The notes beneath the pieces are model-generated. The model was not told the DNA's origin. It searched no databases and worked only from the letters and a program-made list of their open reading frames with translations. Below are positions 15,903 through 24,880 of a stretch of 44,136 bases of DNA, piece after piece. The stretch comes from Acidobacteriota bacterium (GTDB lineage Bacteria > Acidobacteriota > Vicinamibacteria > Vicinamibacterales > UBA8438). Made by a program: the position numbers and the translations under genes. How positions within the stretch are numbered: position 1 is the stretch's first letter; every line of letters begins with the position of its first letter. The DNA is taken from assembly GCA_002712885.1 (NCBI GenBank), contig PAUN01000021.1:1668-45803 (forward strand), given 5' to 3'.

Positions 15903-17075
15903 CTAGAACCGAACGATGGCCGCGACGTGGGGCCGAGTCAGCCAATTGTTGCTGGCGCCAGCGTCAACGGCGAGTCGTCTTGTCACGTGCATTGTCAAGT
16001 CGAGCGACAGGTTGGGCAGCGGGACATAGGCGATGTTGACCATGTGCAACTCGGTGTTGGTGCCGGGCATGTCGCTGAACACAAACGCCGACAGGGCGGC
16101 TTCCTTCTGGATCCGCCCGTAGGTGTAACCGAGCGTATAGGTCCGGAGGGTTCGCGAGCCGCCGTACTCCGCTTCGAACCACACCCCGGTGTCAAGATCC
16201 GATGCCGCTTTCGTATTCCGCAGATACTCGCCGAGTACACGAAACGGATAGTCCTCGCGCCCGGTGTCGAACTCGGCCTCGACGATGGCGTCGACCATGT
16301 TGAAATCCGAGACCAGTCCGACGATGTTGCCGTCGGCGTCCAGATCAACCAGGTTGGTGAGCAGGCTGCTGAGCGGCCCCGTGGCTCGACCGACCGCCAC
16401 CTGGTCGACGTTGCCGAACCCGTAGTCGGCCACCGACACCTGCAGGCGGTGCGCGCCGAACGAGAACCCGACCTCGCCATAGCCACCGAGCATGTAGGAA
16501 TCGGCGTCGCGGCTCACCTCGTTCACGGCCGTCTGCAGCGCCAGCAGCGTGACATCGACCGCCTCGGACACGTCCCAAGCCACCTGCTCGTACCCACCCT
16601 CGAAGTTGAGGTCGTCGTCCCACAGCATCTGGGTACGCGTCATGGGCGACCCGAACTTGCCAATCCCGAGGGTCAACGCGGATGCCCCCGACGGGTTGTA
16701 TCTGACGTTGGCGCGGTCGAGGCTGAACGGCTTCGGTCTGAAGAAACTGGTGAATGTCTGGTTCGTCGACACGGGGGTGCCGGGGTCGCCGCTCGCGATC
16801 TGAATCTGCAGGTGGGTGTCGTCGTTGACGTCGGTGTCGATCCGGAGACGCAGCCGGAAACGGCTCCGGTGCCGGGTCTCGCGACCGTCCTGGTAGAACC
16901 CTTCGTAACGCGACCGAAAATCACCGCCGAACTGGATGCGCTCGTACCAAGGGCCCGGAGCAGACCCGCGTTGGGCCGAGGCGCCCCCAGGTAACGCCAC
17001 GAAGAAGGCCGCTCCGAGGAGAACGATGGGAACGAAACGGGGCATGTTGCTGAGAATCATCGCTGATCTGCACAT
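15903..17075 (-). CDS. outer-membrane porin, putative
   Basis: 390 residues from 17075; internal ATGs at 17060 and 17045 are possible, and the last places the signal peptide (PRFVPIVLLGAAFFVALPGG ASAQ) directly at the N-terminus. The mature protein is a run of amphipathic beta strands (FGGDFRSRYEGFYQDG, RFRLRLRIDTDVNDDTHLQI, ALTLGIGKFGSPMTRTQMLW, FRVLGEYLRNTKAASD, TYTLGYTYGRIQKEAALSAF) and ends in ...VAAIVRF, the C-terminal Phe recognised by the BAM machinery. It fits the 'putative porin' class (Porin_5-like). Substrate unknown. Divergent from the first DUF1592 cassette across a 260-bp spacer. Confidence 0.82.
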   Translation of the reverse strand: MCRSAMILSNMPRFVPIVLLGAAFFVALPGGASAQRGSAPGPWYERIQFGGDFRSRYEGFYQDGRETRHRSRFRLRLRIDTDVNDDTHLQIQIASGDPGTPVSTNQTFTSFFRPKPFSLDRANVRYNPSGASALTLGIGKFGSPMTRTQMLWDDDLNFEGGYEQVAWDVSEAVDVTLLALQTAVNEVSRDADSYMLGGYGEVGFSFGAHRLQVSVADYGFGNVDQVAVGRATGPLSSLLTNLVDLDADGNIVGLVSDFNMVDAIVEAEFDTGREDYPFRVLGEYLRNTKAASDLDTGVWFEAEYGGSRTLRTYTLGYTYGRIQKEAALSAFVFSDMPGTNTELHMVNIAYVPLPNLSLDLTMHVTRRLAVDAGASNNWLTRPHVAAIVRF

Positions 17076-17199
17076 GGACAGAGAATAGTTGGACCAGATT
17101 TCACGCCTGTTACAGACGGGTTAATTCTGTGTGACCGAGCGGCTCGTGGTCACAGTCCCTCGTCGTACGGAGTCTTAGGACACTGACCAAAATTAACTT

Positions 17200-17243
17200 A
17201 CCACCTTCGGCCGCCGGGGCATCCCGCGACGCCCCAAGGTGAT
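17200..17243. promoter_or_regulatory. extended imperfect hairpin between porin and DUF1592 cassette
   Basis: TACCACCTT (17199-17207) pairs with AAGGTGATA (17236-17244) apart from one mismatch, and inside it GGGGC (17216-17220) pairs with GCCCC (17231-17235) around a ten-base loop; CGGCCGC bulges on one side. It lies about 90 bp upstream of the DUF1592 start in the divergent spacer. It may be an operator, an attenuator-like leader or a termination signal. Structure seen; role inferred. Confidence 0.35.
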
Positions 17244-17335
17244 AACCTTACTTTCATCAGTGTCGTTAGTGACTCTCAAGCCTACGACGTGTAAGATCCG
17301 GGACGCGGTTCGTTTTTCATAGGCAAGGGGTCGGA

Positions 17336-19729
17336 ATGCGTAGATTTGGGATTGGATCGGCGGCCGCCACGCTCCTCGCAGCGGCCCTCGCCGTCCCACA
17401 CATCCAGACCACCGCACACGCCCAGCAAGGCGCGCCCGGGGCTACGATGGCCGCGGCGGACCAGGCGGTGGTCAATCGGTATTGCCTGAGCTGCCACAAT
17501 GACCGTGCCCTGCGAGGCGGGCTCTCCTTGGAAGGAGCGGCGCTCGACGACGTGCGCAACCACGCCGAAGTGTGGGAGCGTGCCCTCCGCAAGCTGAGGG
17601 CCGGGGCGATGCCGCCTGACGGGGCTCCGCGTCCAGACGCGGCCGCCTACCAGTCACTGGTCACCTACCTAGAGACCGAACTGGACACGCTGGCCGCGGC
17701 TGCGCCGAACCCGGGCCGAACCGATACATTCCGCCGGTTGAATCGCACGGAATACGGAAACGCGATCAGAGATCTCCTGGCCCTGAACGTGGATGTCGCG
17801 TCGCTGCTGCCACTAGACGATGCCAGCTTCGGGTTTGACAACGTGGGTGCGGGAGAGCTGTCGCCGACCCTGATGGAGCGGTATCTGGCGGCGGCGCAGA
17901 AAATCAGCCGACTGGCCGTCGGCAGCATGGCCATCGTGCCAGGCAGCCGCGTGGTCACCGTGCGGCCGGACACGACGCAGGAGGGACACCTCGCGGGGCT
18001 CCCGTTCGGCACCCGTGGCGGAGTCCAGGTTGCGCACACGTTCCCGCTCGACGGCGAGTACGAGATCGAGGTCCGGCTGGCGCGGAACCGAAACGAGAAC
18101 ATCGAAGGGCTCCGTGAATCGCATGTCCTGGAAATGACTCTGGACGGCGATCGACTCGAGCTGTTCAACGTCGTGCCGGACCGGAACCGGTTTGGCAGCT
18201 ACTACGCCGACGAAGACGTCGACAAGCACCTGAATGTGCGGATTCCGATCTCGGCCGGGCCCCACACATTCGGCACCGCGTTTCTACAGAAGAATTCGGC
18301 GCTCATCGAAACAGAGCGACAACCGTATCAGGCGCAATTCAACCAGGACCGGCATCCACGTCAGCAGCCGGCGGTGCACTCGGTGTCCATCAGCGGGCCG
18401 TTCGAACCAAGCGGGATCGGCGATACGCCCAGCCGAGACCGCATCTTCAGCTGCCGCCCCGCCACGCCGGCCGACGAGGCAGGCTGTGCCGCCACTATCA
18501 TCTCCAGCCTGGCCCGGCGCGCCTACCGCCGACCGGTCACCTTCAGCGACATCGAGATGCCGATGGCGTTCTACGAAGAGGGCCGCGCGGGAGAAGGCTT
18601 CGAGGCCGGCATCGAGCTGGCCTTGCGGGCGCTGCTGACCAGCCCCGAGTTCCTGTTCCGTATCGAGCGAGACCCGGACGGAGTCACCCCCGGTGCCGCC
18701 TACGAGCTCAGCGACATCGAGCTAGCATCGCGGCTCTCCTTCTTCCTGTGGAGCAGCATCCCAGACGACGCGCTGATCGACGACGCGGAAGCGGGCCGGC
18801 TGCGGGACCGGACCACGCTCGCAGACCACGTACGGCGTATGCTGGCCGACCCGCGGGCAGCTACGTTGACCACGAACTTCGCCGACCAGTGGCTGTATCT
18901 TCGAAACCTGGAGACGGCAGCGCCCAACCTTCGACTGTTCCCCGATTTCGATGACAATCTGAGGAGCGCGTTCCGGCAGGAAACGCAGCTACTGTTCGAC
19001 AGCATCGTCCACGAAGACCGCACTGTCGTGGACCTGCTGCAGGCCGACTACACGTTTCTGAACGAGCGGTTGGCCGGCCACTACGGCATCCCGGGTATCT
19101 ACGGCAATGACTTCCGCCGAGTCGAGCTGCCGGCCGACAGCCCGCGTCGCGGACTGCTTGGCCATGGAAGCATCTTGACGGTCACCTCGTATGCCACCCG
19201 GACCTCACCGGTGCTCCGCGGCAAGTGGATTCTCGAGAACCTGCTCGGCATGCCACCGCCGCCGCCGCCGCCGAACGTCCCGGCCTTGGAGGAACCCGAG
19301 CCAGGGGTTACCGCGCGCTCGATGCGCGACCGGATGGAGCAGCATCGCGCGAACGCGGTCTGCGCCGCCTGCCACCGACTGATGGATCCGGCCGGCCTGT
19401 CGATGGAGAACTTCGATGCCATCGGTCGCTGGCGAGACCGCGCCGACGACTGGTCGCCGATCGACGCCACCGGGAGCATCCCGGGCGGGGGTCGGTTCGA
19501 CGGCGTGGCGGGACTACGAGACGCGCTGCTGGCCCCGCCCGAAGTCTTTGTCGGCACCATGACCGAGAAGCTCCTGACCTACGCGCTCGGGCGCGGGCTC
19601 GACCACCATGATGGCCCCGCGGTCCGGCGAACCTTACGGGACGCCGCTCGCGACAACTACCGGTTCTCGTCCCTCGTGCTCGGGATCGTCGAGAGCACAC
19701 CGTTCCAGATGCGGAGATCGCAACCATGA
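17336..19729 (+). CDS. DUF1592-family cytochrome-like protein, cassette A
   Basis: 797 residues, exported (signal about 1-31). Domain order: Planctomycete-type cytochrome with CLSCH (Cys50, Cys53, His54); DUF1587 (FRRLNRTEYGNAIRDLLAL, about 132-150); a central beta-rich region (about 200-360) like a ligand-binding jelly roll; DUF1595 (ARRAYRRPVTFSDIEMP); DUF1592 (SPEFLFRIERDPDG, then YELSDIELASRLSFFLWSSI); DUF1588 (RTSPVLRGKWILENLLGMPP, a proline run, and a second heme-type motif CAACH at 676-680 with HRLMDPAGLSMENFDAIGRW); DUF1585 (MTEKLLTYALGRGL to the end). These proteins are abundant in Planctomycetota and Acidobacteriota but have no established function. The stop overlaps the DUF1552 start (ATGA). 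First gene of the cassette. Confidence 0.9.
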   Translation: MRRFGIGSAAATLLAAALAVPHIQTTAHAQQGAPGATMAAADQAVVNRYCLSCHNDRALRGGLSLEGAALDDVRNHAEVWERALRKLRAGAMPPDGAPRPDAAAYQSLVTYLETELDTLAAAAPNPGRTDTFRRLNRTEYGNAIRDLLALNVDVASLLPLDDASFGFDNVGAGELSPTLMERYLAAAQKISRLAVGSMAIVPGSRVVTVRPDTTQEGHLAGLPFGTRGGVQVAHTFPLDGEYEIEVRLARNRNENIEGLRESHVLEMTLDGDRLELFNVVPDRNRFGSYYADEDVDKHLNVRIPISAGPHTFGTAFLQKNSALIETERQPYQAQFNQDRHPRQQPAVHSVSISGPFEPSGIGDTPSRDRIFSCRPATPADEAGCAATIISSLARRAYRRPVTFSDIEMPMAFYEEGRAGEGFEAGIELALRALLTSPEFLFRIERDPDGVTPGAAYELSDIELASRLSFFLWSSIPDDALIDDAEAGRLRDRTTLADHVRRMLADPRAATLTTNFADQWLYLRNLETAAPNLRLFPDFDDNLRSAFRQETQLLFDSIVHEDRTVVDLLQADYTFLNERLAGHYGIPGIYGNDFRRVELPADSPRRGLLGHGSILTVTSYATRTSPVLRGKWILENLLGMPPPPPPPNVPALEEPEPGVTARSMRDRMEQHRANAVCAACHRLMDPAGLSMENFDAIGRWRDRADDWSPIDATGSIPGGGRFDGVAGLRDALLAPPEVFVGTMTEKLLTYALGRGLDHHDGPAVRRTLRDAARDNYRFSSLVLGIVESTPFQMRRSQP

Positions 19730-21072
19730 TGATTACGAGAATGGCGCTGCCGCGCCGCACGTTCCTCAAGGGTCTCGGCGCCTCCGTGGCGCTGCCACTG
19801 CTCGATTCCATGGTGCCGGCATTTACGGCCCAGGCGGCCACCGTGGCCAACACCCCGCGCCGGCTCGGGTACGTGTTCATCCCGATGGGGATGAATCCCG
19901 CGCCCTGGACGCCGACCGAGGTCGGCAAGTTGACCCGGCTGTCGCCCTCCCTGGCGGCCCTGACCCCGCATCTCGAGCACGTGACGGTCGTCACCAACAT
20001 GGAGTTGGAGAACGCGCACACGACCGGAAACCACGCCTCGTCGAACGCGGCGTTCCTCAGCTGTCTCAGAGGGAAGCGGACCGAAGGTAGCGACTACGAG
20101 CTCGGGGTCACGGTGGATCAGGTCGCGGCCCAGTCGATCGGCGGCGACACGCCGATTCCGTCGCTCGAACTCGGCACCGACATGATCGTGCAGGTCGGCT
20201 CCTGCGACAACGGATACGCCTGCGTGTATCAGAACAGTCTGTCGTGGGCGTCGCCGACCGCGCCGTTGCCGACCGAAGCTGACCCACGGGTGGTCTTCGA
20301 ACGTCTCTTCGGCGACGGCGGCACGCCGGACCAGCGACGAGCCGAGATGAAAAAGAACGCGAGCATCCTCGACTGGGTGCTCGACGACATGTCGAAGCTC
20401 CAGCACTCGCTGGGCGCCGGTGATCGGACCACGGTCGATGAATATGTCACGACCGTGCGTGAGGTCGAGCGACGGATCCAGTTGGCCGAACAACAAACGG
20501 CCAGTTCGCCACTACCGGACCTGACCCGACCCACGAGCGTGCCAGTTGAGTGGGAAGACCATGTCAAGCTGATGTACGACCTGCAGGTGTTGGCAATGCA
20601 AGCCGACCTGACGCGGGTCATCACGTTTCAGATGGCGCGGGAGGCCAGCACGCGCGCCTACCCTCAAATCGGGGTGCCGGAACCGCATCACCCGGTCTCG
20701 CATCACGTGAACGACCCCGAAAAATTGGCCAAGTTGGCGAAAATCAACGCTTATCACGTGTCGTTGTTCGCCTACATGGTGGAGAGGATGGCATCCACGC
20801 CCGATGGCGACGGCTCGCTGCTCGACCACTCGACGTTCATGCTCGGGAGCGGGATGGGCAACCCCGACGTGCACGACCACCGGAACCTGCCGATCATCGT
20901 GGCCCGCGGCGGCGGGGACAAGGCGTGGGGTGGGCGTCATGTGAAGTACGACGAGTTGACGCCGCTGGCGAACCTGCATCTGGCGTTGCTGGACGACGTC
21001 GGCGTGCATCTCGACCGTTTCGTCGACAGCACCGGCCACGCCGTCGAGGTCATGGAGCCGTTGTCGCTGTAG
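19726..21072 (+). CDS. DUF1552 Tat-exported protein, cassette A
   Basis: 448 residues. A twin-arginine signal (LPRRTFLKGLGASVALPLLD) shows export of a folded, possibly cofactor-bearing protein. The DUF1552 body follows: RRLGYVFIPMGMNPAPWTP, HLEHVTVVTNMELENAHTTG, NHASSNAAFLSC, SLELGTDMIVQVGSCDNGYA, YQNSLSWASPTAPLPTEADP, FERLFGDGG, and HHPVSHHVNDPEKLAK with a His cluster, then GSLLDHSTFMLGSGMGNPDV and GGRHVKYDELTPLANLHLAL. The fold is related to the alkaline-phosphatase/sulfatase-like DUF1501 group by general look, but its activity is unknown. Overlaps the DUF1592 gene by ATGA, so the pair is co-translated. Confidence 0.9.
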   Translation: MMITRMALPRRTFLKGLGASVALPLLDSMVPAFTAQAATVANTPRRLGYVFIPMGMNPAPWTPTEVGKLTRLSPSLAALTPHLEHVTVVTNMELENAHTTGNHASSNAAFLSCLRGKRTEGSDYELGVTVDQVAAQSIGGDTPIPSLELGTDMIVQVGSCDNGYACVYQNSLSWASPTAPLPTEADPRVVFERLFGDGGTPDQRRAEMKKNASILDWVLDDMSKLQHSLGAGDRTTVDEYVTTVREVERRIQLAEQQTASSPLPDLTRPTSVPVEWEDHVKLMYDLQVLAMQADLTRVITFQMAREASTRAYPQIGVPEPHHPVSHHVNDPEKLAKLAKINAYHVSLFAYMVERMASTPDGDGSLLDHSTFMLGSGMGNPDVHDHRNLPIIVARGGGDKAWGGRHVKYDELTPLANLHLALLDDVGVHLDRFVDSTGHAVEVMEPLSL

Positions 21073-21078
21073 TCTTAG

Positions 21079-21101
21079 TACTCAGACGGGCTGCGCCCTG
21101 G
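21079..21101 (+). repeat. short hairpin element after DUF1552 A (copy 2 of 2)
   Basis: TACTCAGACGGG-CTGCGCCCTGG resembles the element at 4336-4359; GGGC (21088-21091) pairs with GCCC (21095-21098). It begins seven bases after the DUF1552 stop. Two copies each directly 3' of a gene suggest a small repeat family or a terminator-like element. Confidence 0.4.
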
Positions 21102-21154
21102 CTGGTGTTTTCCCGCAGCCTTGCTCCGAGGGGCGCCATCTGTCGTACGTAGCC

Positions 21155-21172
21155 GCGGGTCTTCAGACCCGC
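21155..21172. repeat. perfect REP-like palindrome upstream of the ankyrin gene
   Basis: GCGGGTCT-TC-AGACCCGC is a perfect 8+2+8 inverted repeat set in GTACGTAGCC...GCCCGTG, 24 bp before the ankyrin-gene ATG. GTAGCC-GCGGG(x)TTCAG(x)CCCGC is a pattern I recall as a common scattered repeat in Acidobacteriota genomes. It breaks the otherwise tight cassette A between DUF1552 and the ankyrin gene. Confidence 0.4.
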
Positions 21173-21195
21173 CCGTGTTCGCCGGGAGACGCGCC

Positions 21196-22686
21196 ATGCC
21201 TCGTTCAAGACTCTTCCTGTTCGCCCTCGTGACGCTACTCGCGGCGCCGCTGGCCTCGCTGTCGGTGGCGGCGGCCGTGGACCTGCCGCTGATCGACGCA
21301 GTCACGGTGGGCGACGTGGCGCGCGTGCGGACACTGCTCGACCAGGGCGCCGACGTCCACGGCGCGGAGCCAGACGGCACCACTCCGCTGCACTGGGCGG
21401 CCTATGCCGGGCAACTGGAGATCACCCAGATCCTGCTGGAAGCCGGCGCAGTGGCGAACGTCGGAAACCGCTACGGCGTCCGGCCACTGTCGCTCGCCTG
21501 CGTGAACGGTGCCGGCCCGGTCATCGAAGCACTCCTGAGCGCCGGGGCCAACCCCAACAGCACGCTTATGGAAGGCGAGACGGCGCTGATGACGGCGGCG
21601 CGGTCCGGCAGTGTCGAAGCGGTCAAATTGCTGCTCGATGCCGGCGCCGACGTGAACGCGCAGGAACACTGGAAAGGTCAGACGGCGCTGATGTGGGCCG
21701 CGGCCGAGGGCCACGCCGCGGTCATTCCCACCCTGTTCTCCCACGGAGCGGACCCCGCACTGCGGTCGAACCGGGGATTCACCGCGTTGCTTTTCGCCGC
21801 GCGCGAAGGACAGACCGACGTGGTGCAGACGCTGCTGGAGGCGGGTGCCAACCTCGATGAACAGCTATCGATCAATTCGACCCTCACAGCCGGCGGCGTG
21901 GAGCAACGTCGGGCGTCCGACGCCGGCCTGAACGCGTTTCTCCTTGCGGCGGGCAACGCGCATTTCGAGCTAGCGGCCTATCTCCTGGACCGTGGCGCCG
22001 ACCCGAACGCGGCACCCCGTGGCTGGACGGCTCTCCATCAACTATCGTGGGTACGCAAGGCCGGCATCGCCGGGAGCAACAATCCGGCCCCCCGAGGCTC
22101 GGGCGCGATGACAAGCTTGGCATTCGCCCGCAAGCTGATCGTGCAGGGCGTGGATCTCGACGCCCGGGTCACGACGCGGCCACCGGCGGGGATCACCGGG
22201 CTCAACTTCATCGGCGGCACGCCGTTCCTCCTCGCCGCCCGCACCGCCGACACCGAATTGATGCAACTGCTCAGGGAGGCGGGCGCGGACCCGACGCGGA
22301 CCAACGACGAGGGCTCGACGGCGCTCATGGTCGCGGCCGGGCTGGGCACGTCGTCACCGGGAGAGGATCCTGGCACGGAAGCGGAAGTGCTGGAGGCGGT
22401 GCAGCTAGTGCTGGACCTGGGTCTGGACATCGACGCAGTGGATGACAAGGGCGAGACCGCCATGCATGGGGCCGCCTACAAGCACCTCCCCCGGGTCGTC
22501 ACGCTGCTGGCGGAGGCGGGCGCCGACATCGCGGTGTGGAACCAGAAGAACGACCGGGGCGCCTCCCCGCTGGACATCGCTATCGGCATGCACCGAGGCA
22601 TGAACATCCTCAGTTCTGTTGAGACCGCCGACGCCATTCGCGACGCCATGCGCAAGGCGGGTGTCGACCCTGACGCGGCGCCGTGA
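21196..22686 (+). CDS. exported ankyrin-repeat protein, cassette A
   Basis: 496 residues with a signal peptide (PRSRLFLFALVTLLAAPLAS, cleaved near AAAVDL). About ten ankyrin repeats: DGTTPLHWAAYAGQLEITQI, YGVRPLSLACVNGAG, GETALMTAARSGSVEAVKLL, KGQTALMWAAAEGHAAV, GFTALLFAAREGQTDVVQTL, AGLNAFLLAAGNAHFELAAY, RGWTALHQLSWVRKAGIAGS, GGTPFLLAARTADTELMQLL, EGSTALMVAAGLGTSS, KGETAMHGAAYKHLPRVVTL. Inserts after repeats 5 and 7 (STLTAGGVEQ; NNPAPRGSGA) match longer loops in the cassette B homologue. ATG 21196 has GGGAGAC just upstream. Ankyrin repeats bind protein partners; the target, likely periplasmic, is unknown. The stop overlaps the M3 peptidase start (GTGA). Confidence 0.88.
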   Translation: MPRSRLFLFALVTLLAAPLASLSVAAAVDLPLIDAVTVGDVARVRTLLDQGADVHGAEPDGTTPLHWAAYAGQLEITQILLEAGAVANVGNRYGVRPLSLACVNGAGPVIEALLSAGANPNSTLMEGETALMTAARSGSVEAVKLLLDAGADVNAQEHWKGQTALMWAAAEGHAAVIPTLFSHGADPALRSNRGFTALLFAAREGQTDVVQTLLEAGANLDEQLSINSTLTAGGVEQRRASDAGLNAFLLAAGNAHFELAAYLLDRGADPNAAPRGWTALHQLSWVRKAGIAGSNNPAPRGSGAMTSLAFARKLIVQGVDLDARVTTRPPAGITGLNFIGGTPFLLAARTADTELMQLLREAGADPTRTNDEGSTALMVAAGLGTSSPGEDPGTEAEVLEAVQLVLDLGLDIDAVDDKGETAMHGAAYKHLPRVVTLLAEAGADIAVWNQKNDRGASPLDIAIGMHRGMNILSSVETADAIRDAMRKAGVDPDAAP

Positions 22687-24776
22687 CCGGCACCGCCCCT
22701 CCCGACCCCGACAATATCCTGCTCACCGACTGGACCGGTCCGTTCGGCGGCGTCCCCGCCTTCGACCGAATGGAGCTGGACGCGCTGAAACCGGCGCTCG
22801 AGTCGGGCATGGCCAACCAGCTCGCCGAAATCGAGGCGATCGCGTCAAACCCAGAGCCCCCGACCTTCGACAACACCATCGTCGCGCTGGAACGGTCAGG
22901 CCGTGCGTTGAGCCGAGTTTCTGCCTACTACGAGGTCTGGAGCTCCAACATGTCGACCCCCGCATTCCGAGCGGTGCAAGGGGACATGGCACCGCGCCTG
23001 GCCGAATTCGAATCGACGATCACCCAGAACTCGGCGCTGTTCGCTCGCATCCAGGCCGTGCATGACACGGGGCGTGGCCTGGGATCTGACCATACCTCGT
23101 CCGCGAGGTTGCACCCCAACCAGCAACGGCTGGTGCAAGTGATCTACGACCGTTTCGCGCGTAACGGTGCCACCCTCGAACCGGACGAGAAGCGGCGGTA
23201 TGCCGCAATCGAGCAACGGCTGGCAGCGCTGCACACGCGGTTCTCGAACAACGTGCTTGCCGACGAAGAGAGTCCGGCCGCCTTCCTTGACTCCGATCAG
23301 ATCGGCGGTTTGCATGAAGCGTTCGTTCAGGCGGCGGCTCTCGCCGCGACGTCCCGCGGAAGAAACGGCACATACACGATCACCAACACCCGTTCGTCGA
23401 CTGACCCGTTCCTGACCTTCTCCGACGACCGGTCTCTGCGTGAGCAGGTGTGGCGCGCCTACTATTCCCGCGGCGACAACGGCGACGAGCACGACAACAA
23501 CGCGATTTTGGCCAAGATCGTGGGGCTGCGCCATGAACGCGTACGACTCCTCGGATACGACGACTACGCGACCTGGCGACTCGAGAACCGAATGGCCAAA
23601 ACCCCCCGTCAGGCGCTCGACCTGATGGACGCGGTCTGGCCGGCCGCGCTGGCCCGGGTCAAAGCCGAGGTCACCGACATGCAGGCCGTCGCCGACGCCG
23701 AGGGCCCTGGCATCACCATTGCACCGTGGGACTACCGCTACTACGCGGAGAAGGTACGCCAGGCCACCTACGACCTCGACTCGGACGAAGTGAAGCAGTA
23801 TCTCCAGCTCGACAACCTCCGCGACGGCATGTTCTTCATCGCTGGTGCATTGTTCGATCTTGTCTTCACGCCGATTACGGATGGTTCCGTTCCGGTGTTT
23901 CATGAAGACGTCAGCGTGTGGGAAGTCACGCGCCGGACCGATGGCGCCCATGTCGGCGTCTGGTATCTCGACCCCTACGCGCGCCCAGGCAAAGGGTCGG
24001 GCGCATGGGCTACCAGCTATCGCAGCCACGAAGCGTTCGACGCCCCGGTCAGTGTGCTGGGATCCAACAACTCCAACTTCATCAAGGCGGCGCCCGGCGA
24101 ACCGACCCTGGTCTCATGGGACGATGCCACGACGTTGTTTCATGAGTTCGGGCACGCGCTGCACTACTTCTCGTCGACGGTCGACTACCCGTCGCTCAAC
24201 GGCGGAGTGCGTGACTACATCGAGTTACAGTCGCAGCTACTCGAGCGCTGGCTACTCACGGACGAGGTCGTCGGCGGCTATCTGGTGCATCACGAGACCG
24301 GAGAGGCGATGCCCCCGGAACTGGTCGCCCGGATCAGAAACGCCTCGACATTCAACCAGGGATTCGCCACCACCGAGTATCTCGCGTGCGCTCTGATGGA
24401 CATGCGGTTTCACACCACCGACCCGACCACGCTCGACCCTCCAACGTTCGAGCGTGAGGTGCTGGCGGACCTGGGGATGCCGGACCAGATCGTCATGCGG
24501 CACCGCAGCCCACAGTTCAGTCACATCTTCTCGAGCGAGGGCTACGCGGCCGGCTACTACGGGTACATGTGGGCGGATGTGCTGACCGCCGACGCGGCGG
24601 AGGCATTCGCGGAGGCCCCGGACGGGTTCTACGACAAAGACCTCGCAAAGAAGCTCGTAGACAACCTCTTTGCCGTGGGGAACGCCGTCGACCCTGCCGA
24701 GGCCTATCGAAAATTCCGGGGACGCGACGCCACCATCGACGCCCTCATGCGCGACCGCGGCTTTCCGGTCCCGTAG
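22683..24776 (+). CDS. M3-family zinc metallopeptidase (oligopeptidase A/Dcp-like)
   Basis: 697 residues, starting at GTG 22683 inside the ankyrin stop. The zinc motif HEFGH (487-491, in TTLFHEFGHALHYFSS) and the third ligand Glu514 (RDYIELQSQLLERWLL) are intact. Other M3 segments: LERSGRALSRVSAYYEVWSS, RLLGYDDYATWRLENRMAKT, WYLDPYARPGKGSGAWATSY and FSHIFSSEGYAAGYYGYMWA. The size and the C-terminal helix fit M3A thimet-type enzymes that cut short peptides, or dipeptidyl carboxypeptidase. No signal peptide is seen, so it should be cytosolic although its upstream partners are exported. The coupling makes it a fourth gene of cassette A; cassette B has no counterpart in the window. Confidence 0.93.
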   Translation: MTGTAPPDPDNILLTDWTGPFGGVPAFDRMELDALKPALESGMANQLAEIEAIASNPEPPTFDNTIVALERSGRALSRVSAYYEVWSSNMSTPAFRAVQGDMAPRLAEFESTITQNSALFARIQAVHDTGRGLGSDHTSSARLHPNQQRLVQVIYDRFARNGATLEPDEKRRYAAIEQRLAALHTRFSNNVLADEESPAAFLDSDQIGGLHEAFVQAAALAATSRGRNGTYTITNTRSSTDPFLTFSDDRSLREQVWRAYYSRGDNGDEHDNNAILAKIVGLRHERVRLLGYDDYATWRLENRMAKTPRQALDLMDAVWPAALARVKAEVTDMQAVADAEGPGITIAPWDYRYYAEKVRQATYDLDSDEVKQYLQLDNLRDGMFFIAGALFDLVFTPITDGSVPVFHEDVSVWEVTRRTDGAHVGVWYLDPYARPGKGSGAWATSYRSHEAFDAPVSVLGSNNSNFIKAAPGEPTLVSWDDATTLFHEFGHALHYFSSTVDYPSLNGGVRDYIELQSQLLERWLLTDEVVGGYLVHHETGEAMPPELVARIRNASTFNQGFATTEYLACALMDMRFHTTDPTTLDPPTFEREVLADLGMPDQIVMRHRSPQFSHIFSSEGYAAGYYGYMWADVLTADAAEAFAEAPDGFYDKDLAKKLVDNLFAVGNAVDPAEAYRKFRGRDATIDALMRDRGFPVP

Positions 24777-24880
24777 CCACCGCCCCCCCCCGCGACAACC
24801 GCAGAGCGCCGCCCGGTGCCCGAGAGAGCCGAAGAACAATGCCTCGGACCCGCACGCCGACCGTTTGGTACACCCCTCGG

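Noticed and set aside
15927-16994. Long plus-strand frame opposite the porin
   Set aside because: Composition follows the porin codons read backwards; no domain, signal or ribosome site.
21196-22686. Ankyrin proteins as eukaryote-derived host effectors
   Set aside because: They have Sec signals, are operonic with exported DUF proteins and occur as a matched pair, with no secretion-system genes nearby.
24781-24791. C-run after the M3 gene as a terminator
   Set aside because: No stem precedes it and there is no T-run; simple homopolymer.
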